Shown here: piece after piece, positions 1 to 5,679 of the stretch
Position numbering within the stretch: the first letter of the stretch is position 1
Layout: each line of letters starts with the position of its first letter
Origin: Acidobacteriota bacterium
Lineage (GTDB): Bacteria; Acidobacteriota; Vicinamibacteria; Vicinamibacterales; UBA8438
Direction: 5' to 3'
Length of the DNA: 5,903 nt
NCBI GenBank assembly: GCA_003533545.1
Contig: DQEK01000099.1
Coordinates: forward strand, 1 to 5,903
Made by a program: the position numbers and the translations under genes
Notes under the pieces: model-generated
The model's database searches: none
What the model saw: the letters and a program-made list of their open reading frames with translations, nothing else
What the model was told of the DNA's origin: nothing

Positions 1-99
1 GACGAGCGGAGCCAGTGGGGGGGATTTTCTCCCGCAGCCCCCTAGCAGCGTCACAAACACCACTCCGATTATCAGCGTTCGGGGCCCAGGCAGGGTCAC
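1..99 (-). CDS. Putative small lipoprotein, N-terminus only (cut by left edge)
   Basis: A reading frame opens with GTG at 99-97, overlaps the hslU stop codon in a 4-base GTGA junction, and runs open to the window edge (33 codons). The peptide has a clear lipoprotein signal: a short N-terminus with Arg7, a hydrophobic core at residues 9-19 ([11 protein letters not shown]) and the lipobox LLGGC with Cys22 as the predicted lipidated residue. It is followed by [14 protein letters not shown][RK]K-x-PP stretch right after the lipid Cys is common in small bacterial lipoproteins of the LptM/YifL type and in larger fibronectin-III-like lipoproteins. Too little is visible to choose between them. Signal peptidase II processing and membrane anchoring are inferred. 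The overlap with hslU implies translational coupling, so this is probably the next gene of the same transcript. An internal GTG (63-61) would leave almost no n-region and is less likely as the start. Confidence 0.72.
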   Translation of the reverse strand, partial: MTLPGPRTLIIGVVFVTLLGGCGRKSPPLAPLV

Positions 100-1508
100 A
101 GGATGTAACGGGAGAGATCTTCGTTACTCACGACATCAGCCAGCATCCGGTCCACATACGCGGCGTCGATGACGATAATCTTCTGGTCGAGCTCCGGCGC
201 GTCAAAAGATATCTCGTCGAGCAATCTTTCCATGATGGTATGCAGCCGCCTAGCTCCGATGTTCTCGGAACGCTCATTGACCTGCGTCGCGAAACCAGCC
301 ACCTTCGCCACCGCTTCGGACTCAAAGGTCAGGGTAACACCCTCCGTGGCGAGTAACGCAGTGTACTGCTTGACCAGCGACCCACGCGGCTCGGTCAGAA
401 TACGCACAAAATCGTCCGTCTCGAGCGCATCCAGCTCCACGCGAATTGGAAAACGCCCTTGCAGTTCCGGAATGAGGTCAGAGGGTTTGGCAACGTGAAA
501 CGCACCGGCTGCAATGAACAGGATGTGATCGGTGCGCACCATCCCGTGTTTGGTACTGACCGTAGTGCCTTCCACTATCGGTAGAATGTCGCGCTGCACG
601 CCCTCACGACTAACATCCGGCCCTTGCCCACTCCCGTGCCCGGTGACCTTGTCGATCTCGTCAATAAAGATGATGCCGGCCTGTTCAACCCGATTGACCG
701 CCGCTTTCCGCAGGCTGTCCGTATCCAGCAGCTTCTGCTCTTCTTCGGACACCAGATGGTCGAGGGCGTCCGGCACCTTGACCCGACGCTTACGAGACTT
801 GCCCTGAAACAGGCCGGGCAACATGTCCTTAACGTTAATGTCGATCTCTTCAATCGACGAACCGGAAATCACCTCAAACGAGGGGAAACCTTTCTGAGGC
901 ACGTCGACCTCAACCTCGCGCTCGGCAAGACGCCCCTCCGACAACTGCTCTCGTAAACGCAGCCGCGTGCGCTGATGGTGGTCGCGGGCCTGCCCAGGAT
1001 CGTTTTCCTTGACCGAAGGAGACAGCGGTGGCAGCAACAGATCGAGGAGCCGCTCCTCAGCGTTGATCTTGGCCCTGACCCGAACCTCAACTAATCGCTC
1101 CTCGCGCAACATCTCGACCGACAGTTCAACGAGGTCACGCACCATTGACTCAACATCGCGGCCCACGTAGCCCACCTCGGTGAACTTGGACGCCTCAACC
1201 TTGATGAACGGCGACTGGGCCAAACGAGCGAGTCTCCTCGCGATCTCGGTCTTGCCAACCCCAGTCGGACCAATCATTAGAATGTTCTTCGGCGCCACCT
1301 CCTCAGCCAAATCCGGCGGTAGTTGTTGTCGGCGCATCCGGTTCCGGAGGGCAATCGCCACCGCCCGTTTCGCCTGAGGTTGAGCAATTACATACTTGTC
1401 CAACTCCGCAACGATCTCCTTTGGCGTCAGTGCCTCGACAGAGAGCTGTGATGCCCCGTCAACGTCCGATCCGACGGTATCGGTCGACTCCGGAAGATAA
1501 ATTGGCAT
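96..1508 (-). CDS. hslU: HslU (ClpY), ATPase/unfoldase subunit of the HslVU protease
   Basis: 470-residue AAA+ unfoldase that uses ATP to unfold cytosolic proteins and thread them into the HslV peptidase. Visible landmarks: Walker A GPTGVGKT (80-87), pore loop GYVG (113-116), Walker B IIFIDEID (279-286), the HslU signature [12 protein letters not shown] (296-307), arginine-finger region GRFPIR (351-356), sensor-2 GARR (418-421), and the conserved C-terminus EDLSRYIL, which docks into HslV when ATP is bound. The family-specific I domain occupies roughly 135-262, between Walker A and B. The protein is about 27 residues longer than E. coli HslU. The extra length is an N-terminal extension ([10 protein letters not shown]...) ahead of the usual [15 protein letters not shown]. 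No other good start codon lies nearer the conserved region, so ATG 1508 is kept. hslV lies 67 bases upstream. No Shine-Dalgarno is visible; instead the ATG overlaps the stop of a 14-codon frame as TGATG. The identification is secure. Confidence 0.98.
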   Translation of the reverse strand: MPIYLPESTDTVGSDVDGASQLSVEALTPKEIVAELDKYVIAQPQAKRAVAIALRNRMRRQQLPPDLAEEVAPKNILMIGPTGVGKTEIARRLARLAQSPFIKVEASKFTEVGYVGRDVESMVRDLVELSVEMLREERLVEVRVRAKINAEERLLDLLLPPLSPSVKENDPGQARDHHQRTRLRLREQLSEGRLAEREVEVDVPQKGFPSFEVISGSSIEEIDINVKDMLPGLFQGKSRKRRVKVPDALDHLVSEEEQKLLDTDSLRKAAVNRVEQAGIIFIDEIDKVTGHGSGQGPDVSREGVQRDILPIVEGTTVSTKHGMVRTDHILFIAAGAFHVAKPSDLIPELQGRFPIRVELDALETDDFVRILTEPRGSLVKQYTALLATEGVTLTFESEAVAKVAGFATQVNERSENIGARRLHTIMERLLDEISFDAPELDQKIIVIDAAYVDRMLADVVSNEDLSRYIL

Positions 1509-1552
1509 CAGTCGTCACAGGGGAGGGGATCAACGAGGGCCCAAGATTCCAT
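1508..1552 (-). other. 14-codon mini-ORF abutting hslU (possible coupling leader)
   Basis: In the hslV-hslU gap a short frame starts with ATG (1552-1550) and encodes [14 protein letters not shown]. Its TGA shares a base with the hslU ATG (TGATG). It has no Shine-Dalgarno and no database support was checked. A frame this short can occur by chance. It is listed because hslU has no ribosome-binding site of its own and a stop/start overlap could deliver ribosomes to it. Confidence 0.18.
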
Positions 1553-1575
1553 CGTAGAGCGGAGCGATTACAAAA

Positions 1576-2103
1576 CTACAAGCTCTCGATCGTGACACTG
1601 GCATTCGTATAAATGCAAACGGACGCTGCGATTCCCATCGCGTGCTCCGCAATCGTGCGTGCGTCAAGATCGGTGTGTCGCGCCAGTGCTTTGGCAGCTG
1701 ACATCGCATAGGCGCCACCAGACCCAATCGCGATGATTCCGTCGTCCGGCTCGATGAGATCGCCATTGCCGGACAGCAGAAAGGTCGAGTCTGCGTCCAA
1801 CACGATGAGCATCGCCTCGAGTTTACGCAGGAGCCGGTCGGTTCTCCAGTCCTTAGCCAGTTCCACGGCAGAGCGCTCCAGATTACCGCGATATTGATCT
1901 AGCTTCGCCTCGAACCGGGAGAACAGGGCGAACGAGTCGGCAGCGGAACCTGCGAAACCAGCCAGGATTTGGTCATTGAATAGCCGGCGGATCTTTCGTG
2001 CGCCCTGCTTGACGACGGTGTCTCCAAACGTGACCTGCCCGTCACCAGCCATGACCGTCTTTCCTGCGTGGCGTACCGACAGTACGGTGGTGCTTCGAAT
2101 CAT
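1576..2103 (-). CDS. hslV: HslV (ClpQ), threonine peptidase subunit of the HslVU protease
   Basis: 175-residue N-terminal-nucleophile (Thr) peptidase, the bacterial relative of proteasome beta subunits. It assembles as two stacked hexamers that degrade proteins delivered by HslU. The N-terminus is MIRS-TT, so Thr5 is the predicted mature Thr1 nucleophile after removal of a four-residue leader. Counting from it, Asp21 falls at mature 17 and Lys37 (in [10 protein letters not shown]) at mature 33, both catalytic positions of the family. Other landmarks are [11 protein letters not shown] (20-30), [14 protein letters not shown] (48-61), [18 protein letters not shown] (80-97), [11 protein letters not shown] (111-121), GSGG (127-130) and the C-terminal [13 protein letters not shown]. 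The length is typical. hslU follows after 67 bases. The start ATG sits six bases after a candidate -10 element, with no Shine-Dalgarno, which suggests leaderless translation. The identification is secure. Confidence 0.98.
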   Translation of the reverse strand: MIRSTTVLSVRHAGKTVMAGDGQVTFGDTVVKQGARKIRRLFNDQILAGFAGSAADSFALFSRFEAKLDQYRGNLERSAVELAKDWRTDRLLRKLEAMLIVLDADSTFLLSGNGDLIEPDDGIIAIGSGGAYAMSAAKALARHTDLDARTIAEHAMGIAASVCIYTNASVTIESL

Positions 2104-2109
2104 TCGCCG

Positions 2110-2138
2110 AGCCTATAGACGGTCGAAAGTAGTGTCAA
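2110..2138 (-). promoter_or_regulatory. Candidate hslVU promoter, leaderless geometry
   Basis: On the minus strand an exact TTGACA -35 hexamer (2138-2133) is followed 17 bases later by TAGGCT (2115-2110), which keeps the key T1, A2 and T6 of a -10 element. TATAGG (2117-2112) with a 15-base spacer is an overlapping alternative. With TAGGCT the expected transcription start falls at about 2103, the A of the hslV ATG, giving a leaderless mRNA. It lies in the 59-base gap after the permease, so hslVU could be transcribed independently of the upstream genes. This is prediction from consensus matching only. Confidence 0.5.
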
Positions 2139-2162
2139 ACGGCCCTCGCCAACTGAAGGTCG

Positions 2163-3578
2163 TCAGTGAGACGCGCGGGTAGGACGTAGCAAAGCATAAA
2201 TCGGCACCCCCGCGGCGATGACTAGCAGTCCCGTACCCGAAGTTACCGGACTGCGCCAGAGTGCGTTCATCACGATCAACGCGCTGGCGGCAGCAAAAAC
2301 AAAGGGCGCCACGGGATAGCCCCACGCTCGGAACGGTCGTGGCGCATCGGGAAAGCGCCGACGCAGCACAAACAGCGCGGTAACCGCGATTCCCGTGAAG
2401 AGAACAACGGCGAAACCAGTGTACTCGGCGAGTTGATCAAATCGACCAGAAAACACAAGCAGGCCAGCCCAGACGCTCTGCGCCACGATAGCAACCACGG
2501 GCGTACGAAACCGTGGATGCACATATGCAGCGATGGCCGGAAACTGTCCATCACGCGCCATCGCGTAATAGACGCGCGGACCAGCGAGGATCATCGCGCT
2601 AATGCTAGCCGCGATCATGACCACCGAAGCCGCCGCCAATGGCCCCGCGACCAGCGGCCCAAAAAGTTGCTCGGAGGCTGCATCAACGATTCGCGCGTCA
2701 ATCGTCGCAAACTCGGAAATCGGAAGCGCGTAGATATACAACAAGTTCAACGCCAGATAGATCACCACGACGGCAACCGTGCCAAGCCCCAGTGCCAGCG
2801 GCACGTTACGTCCGGGCTCTCGAATCTCTTCGGCCACGTAGGTCGCCGCATTCCAGCCCGCATAGCTGAACATGACCGGGATTAACGCGAGCACCCATAG
2901 AGACGGTACGACCTGCCCGCCCTCAGCAAAGTGTGCAGACGAACCGTCACCGATCGCGAAACCGAGCACGACGAATCCAACAAGTATCGCAACCTTGAGC
3001 CCGGCGAGCAGATTCTGGACAACACGGCCCGGTCCGAGGCCAAGAATGTGCACTCCGGACAGCGCGGCAATAACCGACACCGCAACCAGCGCCTGGGGCG
3101 ACACGACAAGGTCGAGCGGTCCCAACGGGATTATCAGGAGCGGGGTCAGGTCGCCGGCGACCGGCACGAACCGGCTCAGGTAACTTGCCAAGGCGACAGC
3201 ACTTGCCGCAATCGCTCCACTGAACCCCGCAACGAACGACGTCCAGCCGGTCAGAAACGCTGCGAGTGGGCCAAACGCCTCACGAAGATACACATATTCG
3301 CCGCCGGCTCGCGGCCGCAGAGCCGACAGTTCGGCGTAGGCCATCGCACCAGCGAAGGCCATTACGCCGCCAATTGACCACGCAGCCATTACGGCCCAGG
3401 GGTGAGGCGCCGATTGCGCAACAATTGCAGGTAAGAAAAAAATTCCGCCACCGATGACATTTGACACGATGACGGCAGCGCCATCGAAAGGCCCGAGGCG
3501 CCGAACGAGGCCAGCCCGTCCAGTCCCTGGGGAGGATTCTGGCGTGGCGGAGGGCCCTGCGACGCCCGGGGCAGTCAC
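2163..3578 (-). CDS. APC-superfamily amino-acid permease
   Basis: 471-residue inner-membrane transporter with about 12 hydrophobic segments, of the usual length for the amino acid-polyamine-organocation superfamily. Family landmarks: GGGIFFLP in TM1 (43-50, the unwound substrate-binding stretch), YAELSALRPRAGGEYVYLRE (81-100), FSYAGWNAATYVAEEIREPG (247-266), RVYYAMARDGQFP (345-357) and HPRFRTPVVAI (364-374). The YAGWNAATYVAEEI stretch resembles LAT-type exchangers and SteT-like permeases, so amino-acid uptake or exchange is the best guess. The substrate cannot be read from sequence. The start is a GTG overlapping the upstream lipoprotein stop as GTGA, which gives a 25-30 residue Pro/Gly/Ser-rich cytoplasmic tail before TM1. 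The overlap implies translational coupling. A run of seven T on the coding strand encodes part of IFF in TM1, but the frame stays intact. The family call is firm; the specificity is unknown. Confidence 0.93.
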   Translation of the reverse strand: MTAPGVAGPSATPESSPGTGRAGLVRRLGPFDGAAVIVSNVIGGGIFFLPAIVAQSAPHPWAVMAAWSIGGVMAFAGAMAYAELSALRPRAGGEYVYLREAFGPLAAFLTGWTSFVAGFSGAIAASAVALASYLSRFVPVAGDLTPLLIIPLGPLDLVVSPQALVAVSVIAALSGVHILGLGPGRVVQNLLAGLKVAILVGFVVLGFAIGDGSSAHFAEGGQVVPSLWVLALIPVMFSYAGWNAATYVAEEIREPGRNVPLALGLGTVAVVVIYLALNLLYIYALPISEFATIDARIVDAASEQLFGPLVAGPLAAASVVMIAASISAMILAGPRVYYAMARDGQFPAIAAYVHPRFRTPVVAIVAQSVWAGLLVFSGRFDQLAEYTGFAVVLFTGIAVTALFVLRRRFPDAPRPFRAWGYPVAPFVFAAASALIVMNALWRSPVTSGTGLLVIAAGVPIYALLRPTRASH

Positions 3579-4060
3579 TGCGCCAGCAGCTGACGGCTGA
3601 CGTCAACCGATTCCAGTATCACCCACTGGTCGCCGCGGTGCTTAACATACAGATCCATTCGGACGTCAACGAAATCACGGTGCGCCAGCATCTCGGACTG
3701 GGGTTGCTCACCGGTGTAGCCCCGCTCCGAATCGAGCCGCAATACTGAGGTGGTCTGACCGGCTTCAAGCCCCTCGGTCCCAACCGCCCTCACAAAGGCG
3801 TTTCCCCACTCCTCCTCTTCGCCTTGACGGCGAAACACTGCGTTGAGCTGGAGATACGCGACCCGCTCGGGCGTCTCATTCGCAAGTCTGAACGACACGG
3901 TCGGCACCAACTTGTTACGACCCAGGCCATCGAGACCGGCATCGAACCAGCCGCTAGAGACCTGAGTCAGCGCCAAGGATTCCTGCACGTCGAGGGATGG
4001 CGAACAGCCGAAGGAGACAAGCAGGCCAAACAGGACACCAAAACGAGCGCTTAGGGTCAT
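3575..4060 (-). CDS. Small lipoprotein of unknown function
   Basis: 161-residue protein that I do not recognise. Residues 1-18 look like a signal peptide (MTLSARFGVLFGLLVSFG) followed by Cys19 and SPSL, suggesting lipidation. The lipobox VSFGC is non-canonical: Phe at -2, and Ser rather than Leu/Val/Ile at -3. The rest is soluble, with alternating beta-type stretches. VSFRLANETPERVAYLQLNA followed by charged EEEEW, and later VDVRMDLYVKHRGDQWVILE, suggest a beta-sandwich of the sort seen in LEA14/Ig-like periplasmic proteins; that is inference from pattern only. I chose ATG 4060. A TTG two codons upstream (4066) is possible, but the ATG sits exactly six bases after a TACAAT. The stop overlaps the permease start (GTGA), and 49 bases separate it from the anti-sigma gene, so a role linked to transport or to envelope stress is possible but unproven. 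Confidence 0.85.
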   Translation of the reverse strand: MTLSARFGVLFGLLVSFGCSPSLDVQESLALTQVSSGWFDAGLDGLGRNKLVPTVSFRLANETPERVAYLQLNAVFRRQGEEEEWGNAFVRAVGTEGLEAGQTTSVLRLDSERGYTGEQPQSEMLAHRDFVDVRMDLYVKHRGDQWVILESVDVSRQLLAQ

Positions 4061-4066
4061 GGGCAA

Positions 4067-4072
4067 ATTGTA
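4067..4072 (-). promoter_or_regulatory. Candidate -10 element, TACAAT-N6-ATG, for the lipoprotein gene
   Basis: The minus strand reads TACAAT, then six bases, then the lipoprotein ATG. This is the same spacing as at hslV and would place transcription start at the A of the ATG. No good -35 is present at 16-18 bases: GTGACG lies only 13 bases upstream. The call is therefore weak, though -10-only leaderless promoters are known in several phyla. Confidence 0.3.
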
Positions 4073-4109
4073 GCGTAGGGCCGCCCGTCACCGCCCACAG
4101 ACAGTGCTA

Positions 4110-4790
4110 TCAACGCACAGAGACGCGACGCACGTCTTCCAGTAGCCGCTCGCGCACGCGAACGGCTTCAGCAACGTCCACCTCTGCAAACGTCCGCTCC
4201 ATCTCGGTGATCATCTCTAACATACTCTGCTGCCAGGCATCACCACCGACTACCGCGCCCAGAATAGCTTCACCGGACAATTGTCGCCGGTCCAACGACC
4301 GTTGCCCAGAAGCAACTGGCGCCACCGGTTGGGTCCGAAGTTCACGTGGTGGGGCCATACCCACAACAGTGTCTCCGAAAGGTGTGTCGACACTGGCCGG
4401 TGTGGGCGCGGTCGCCGCATCGGCCCAGCCGATGCGAACGACCATTCCGCCCTGTTCAATCTGCACTTCCGGTCTCGTCACCACGACGCCCGCCGCCAGC
4501 ACCAGCACCGCCGCGGCCGCCCACCCCCACACCCGGAAGCGACGGAACCGACCCCAACGTGACGGCGCCGTCCCAACCCCAGCATCAGAAACCAAACGAA
4601 ATCCCAGCGGAACCTCCGGTGGCACCCAGGACGCAAGCTCGCCGCGTACCTCATTTAGCCCCCGGAGTTCTTCGGTGCACGAAACGCACGCAACCAGATG
4701 CGCCTCAACACGCCGGCGCGTCTCGTCGTCGCCCCCACCGTAGAGGAAGTCGACCAAAACGTCGTGCGTCACACAAGTGTTCTTAGTCAT
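4110..4790 (-). CDS. Zinc-binding transmembrane anti-sigma factor
   Basis: 226-residue single-pass membrane protein, predicted to hold the adjacent ECF sigma factor inactive until a signal releases it. The N-terminal cytoplasmic part carries a ZAS/zf-HC2 motif, H31-x3-C35-x2-C38 (HLVACVSC), with upstream C6 or H9 as the likely fourth zinc ligand. A basic stretch (RWGRFRRFR, 78-86) precedes one hydrophobic segment, W88-V104 (AAAAVLVLAAGVVV), and about 120 extracytoplasmic residues follow. The C-terminal end (MLEMITEMERTFAEVDVAEA...) is charged and helix-like. No known sensor domain was recognised there, so the signal is unknown. The start at ATG 4790 is preferred because it overlaps the sigma stop as ATGA and gives a normal N-terminus; an upstream in-frame GTG (4832) would add 14 residues and a longer overlap. 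Pairing with the sigma gene is the usual arrangement and supports the call. Confidence 0.9.
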   Translation of the reverse strand: MTKNTCVTHDVLVDFLYGGGDDETRRRVEAHLVACVSCTEELRGLNEVRGELASWVPPEVPLGFRLVSDAGVGTAPSRWGRFRRFRVWGWAAAAVLVLAAGVVVTRPEVQIEQGGMVVRIGWADAATAPTPASVDTPFGDTVVGMAPPRELRTQPVAPVASGQRSLDRRQLSGEAILGAVVGGDAWQQSMLEMITEMERTFAEVDVAEAVRVRERLLEDVRRVSVR

Positions 4791-5497
4791 CGATCTAGAT
4801 TCACCACTCTTCGACCACCACGAGCCATCCACGCGGTCCCCCTAGGGCCACTGACGGGCACAGGTCCTTGCACACCGCTTCGCTGCAACCGCTGCCGCAA
4901 GATGGAAAGCCCCTGATAGAGCCGGGTCTTAACAGTGCTCAGCGGGCAGCCCTGTATATCTGCGATCTCACGAAACGTGAGGCCATGATATTCCTTCAAC
5001 ACGATGGTGCTCCGTTGTTCCTCCGACAACGCGGTCATTGCCTCTGTAATCACTCGCCCAAGGTCTCTTCTCACAGCCACGTCTTCGGCCGTATCTAGCG
5101 AACCATCTAGCTGAGGCGGCTCGCCCTCGGCGTCGAGCGGTATAACCATGCTCGACCGTCGTTCACGGCGCATCCAATCCCGGCAGAGGTTGACGGCAAT
5201 GCGATAGAGCCAGGACGAAAACTTCGCCTGCCCCTTGAACCCTTTGATGCCACGGAACGCACGAAGAAACGTTTCCTGGCAGATCTCTCTTGCATCTTCT
5301 TCCCGCCCTAGCATCCTGAACGCTAGCGCATAGATGGAACGCTCCCACCGTGTGACGAGCTGGTTGAAACTCGCGTCGTCACCACCGATGGAAAGCGCTA
5401 CGAGTTCTTCGTCAGTCCTCTGCATAGCGAGTGGTCCGGCGCGGTTTGCGGCCGTGCTTTTCAGGCCGTCCGCCTGCGCATAGCGTGGCTCTGTCAC
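4787..5497 (-). CDS. ECF (group IV) RNA polymerase sigma factor, RpoE-like
   Basis: 236-residue sigma-70 family protein that should direct RNA polymerase to a stress regulon. The sigma-2 region spans about 46-112, with AREICQETFLRAFRG (69-83) for core binding and FSSWLYRIAVNLCRDWMRRE (93-112) for -10 recognition. The sigma-4 region spans about 153-205, with helix-turn-helix LTFREIADIQGCPLSTVKTR (173-192) for -35 recognition. Sigma-1.1 and sigma-3 are absent, as expected for ECF. A basic Gly/Pro-rich tail of about 30 residues (207-236) follows sigma-4. The first in-frame start is GTG 5497; ATG 5425 (MQRTDEELVALS) would give 212 residues and is a reasonable alternative, since the first 24 residues are not conserved-looking. 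Neither start has a Shine-Dalgarno. The stop overlaps the anti-sigma start (ATGA). Autoregulation is typical for such pairs, and a weak GTCTAA box lies upstream. Confidence 0.93.
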   Translation of the reverse strand: MTEPRYAQADGLKSTAANRAGPLAMQRTDEELVALSIGGDDASFNQLVTRWERSIYALAFRMLGREEDAREICQETFLRAFRGIKGFKGQAKFSSWLYRIAVNLCRDWMRRERRSSMVIPLDAEGEPPQLDGSLDTAEDVAVRRDLGRVITEAMTALSEEQRSTIVLKEYHGLTFREIADIQGCPLSTVKTRLYQGLSILRQRLQRSGVQGPVPVSGPRGTAWMARGGRRVVNLDR

Positions 5498-5679
5498 AAT
5501 GGGGCTTCACGGAATCCCGAGGTCACCCGTAAACACCGCACAGTTACTTAGACGCCAGAGCAGGCAATCTGGTCTTCCAGAAGCTTCCCGTCACGCTAGA
5601 TGCCATCGGCCACCAGAGATCTACGGTATCATCGCGGGACGTCTTCAACTCATCCTGTCGCGGCCGGCTCCACACTCAC
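5498..5679. other. Divergent intergenic region
   Basis: These 182 bases separate the divergently transcribed sigma and ABC-F genes and must hold both promoters. On the plus strand TATCAT at 5627-5632 could be a -10 for the ABC-F gene, but no acceptable -35 lies 16-18 bases upstream. No RNA gene, strong palindrome or conserved small frame was seen. Confidence 0.5.
5548..5578 (-). promoter_or_regulatory. Weak candidate ECF-type promoter for the sigma operon
   Basis: Upstream of the sigma gene the minus strand has GTCTAA (5553-5548), matching the RpoE-class -10 consensus GTCnAA. GGAAG (5578-5574), close to the GGAAC core, lies upstream of it. The spacing is about 18 bases after a seven-base -35 instead of the usual 15-16, and the -35 match is partial. 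Autoregulation from this site is a guess. Confidence 0.2.

Noticed and set aside
17..23. Run of seven G in the truncated lipoprotein gene as a phase-variable tract
   Set aside because: It simply encodes the Ser-Pro-Pro codons after the lipobox; the tract is short and the gene is incomplete here.
15..956. Plus-strand frames opposite hslU
   Set aside because: They overlap conserved HslU coding sequence, and their translations have no family features.
2104..2132. CGTCTA next to the hslV start as an ECF-sigma -10 element
   Set aside because: No GGAAC-like -35 lies 15-17 bases upstream, while the exact TTGACA fits a housekeeping promoter better.
2433..3377. Several plus-strand frames of 100-150 codons opposite the permease
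   Set aside because: They are antisense shadows of a gene with a clear membrane-protein frame; their Arg/His/Gln-rich translations show no motifs.
3436..3442. Run of seven A (seven T on the coding strand) in the permease gene as a slippage or phase-variation site
   Set aside because: It encodes the conserved IFF of GGGIFFLP and the frame is intact. Seven is short for phase variation, and nothing else suggests switching.
4067..4120. GTGC/GCAC inverted repeat after the anti-sigma stop as a terminator
   Set aside because: The stem is only four base pairs with no T-tract, too weak to call a terminator.
3997..4743. Long plus-strand open frame (248 codons) rich in Ser, Arg, Thr and Pro
   Set aside because: It lies antisense to the well-supported anti-sigma gene. 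Its low-complexity composition is what a GC-rich antisense frame produces, and no domain is visible.
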